In this document: positions 63,821-64,000 of the stretch, piece after piece | Position numbering within the stretch: the stretch's first letter is position 1 | Layout: each line of letters begins with the position of its first letter | DNA from: an uncultured Celeribacter sp. | GTDB lineage: Bacteria > Pseudomonadota > Alphaproteobacteria > Rhodobacterales > Rhodobacteraceae | Assembly: GCF_963676475.1 (NCBI RefSeq) | Contig: NZ_OY781107.1 | Location: forward strand, 434,001-498,000 | DNA: 64,000 nt | Direction of reading: 5' to 3' | Program-made: the position numbers and the translations under genes | The notes under the pieces: model-generated | What the model was told of the DNA's origin: nothing | Databases searched by the model: none | The model's input: the letters and a program-made list of their open reading frames with translations, nothing else

Positions 63821-63951
63821 CGTCGCAGATGCGCTGGATCGTTTCCGATTGGAAACTTCGGACCCGCCTCGGAAAACCCTCAAAACCAGACCTCATAGCG
63901 CTGGAAACCCGGCATGTCATTGCGTAGACAGGCGACAAACGGAGGCCCCTT

Positions 63952-64000
63952 ATGTTCACCTGTATCCTGCTGACAAACCCCGCCGCGCCAGCGCTCAATC
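63952..64000 (+). CDS. serB: Phosphoserine phosphatase, 5' end only
   Basis: Sixteen codons are seen before the window ends. The N-terminus MFTCILLTNPAAPALN, with GGAGG ahead of the ATG, is that of SerB in Rhodobacteraceae, and the position opposite serC supports it. The catalytic HAD domain is outside the window. SerB is the last step of serine synthesis. Confidence 0.75.
   Translation, partial: MFTCILLTNPAAPALN

Overview
The window is about 60% GC and densely coded. Gene content and order point to an alphaproteobacterium of the Rhodobacteraceae (roseobacter-like): accD-folC, DUF2794, an MbfA-type iron exporter behind an Irr-box-like palindrome, a serC leader RNA, and glutathione-dependent formaldehyde oxidation. 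The genus cannot be told from the sequence. No rRNA, tRNA, CRISPR array, insertion sequence or prophage was recognised.

Layout. 1-6.7 kb: end of accD, folC, a flavin monooxygenase, zapE, an MFS permease, a HAD phosphatase and a YaiI-like protein. 6.7-9.5 kb: mbfA with its iron box, a probable small RNA, a TetR regulator with an I78-type lipoprotein, an intergenic gap with minus-strand RNA structures, and DUF2794. 9.5-17.4 kb: NlpC/P60 hydrolase and M17 aminopeptidase, carbonic anhydrase, several small unknown genes, a DUF4139 protein and asd. 17.4-25.8 kb: a surface-polysaccharide region (Kps-like glycosyltransferase, YjbE/YjbF/YjbH-type export genes, a membrane epimerase/dehydratase, an initiating sugar-phosphate transferase and an epimerase). 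25.8-33.5 kb: TonB-ExbD-ExbD-ExbB, MacAB and a divergent EF-G paralogue. 33.5-42.5 kb: LysR/YgiD, a wrecked glutathionyl-hydroquinone reductase gene, and a three-gene transglutaminase / ATP-grasp / alpha-E / DUF2126 operon. 42.5-46 kb: NAD salvage (pncA, a STAS-less SulP permease, pncB). 46-47.2 kb: an isolated AT-richer AAA ATPase gene. 47.2-54.9 kb: arfB with an attenuator-like leader, a queuosine-precursor transporter, mepA, an MFS permease, a thioesterase, yggT and recQ. 54.9-64 kb: a hybrid histidine kinase, a wrecked thiolase gene, a phosphatase, fghA-adhC, serA-serC and, divergently, the start of serB.

How the genes work together. FghA and AdhC form the glutathione-linked formaldehyde pathway. 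SerA, SerC and SerB are the three steps of serine synthesis around one divergent control region. The Yjb-type genes and sugar transferases form a capsule or exopolysaccharide locus. ExbBD/TonB energises an outer-membrane receptor encoded elsewhere. The three transglutaminase/ATP-grasp genes are a predicted peptide-forming or peptide-modifying set whose product is unknown.

The least explained signals are non-coding: the promoter-hairpins-terminator unit at 7760-7867, the minus-strand hairpins at 8889-9074, and an 18-codon reading frame with a near-perfect ribosome-binding site followed by a terminator just before arfB. Two genes (hydroquinone reductase, thiolase) keep head and tail but have lost internal blocks.
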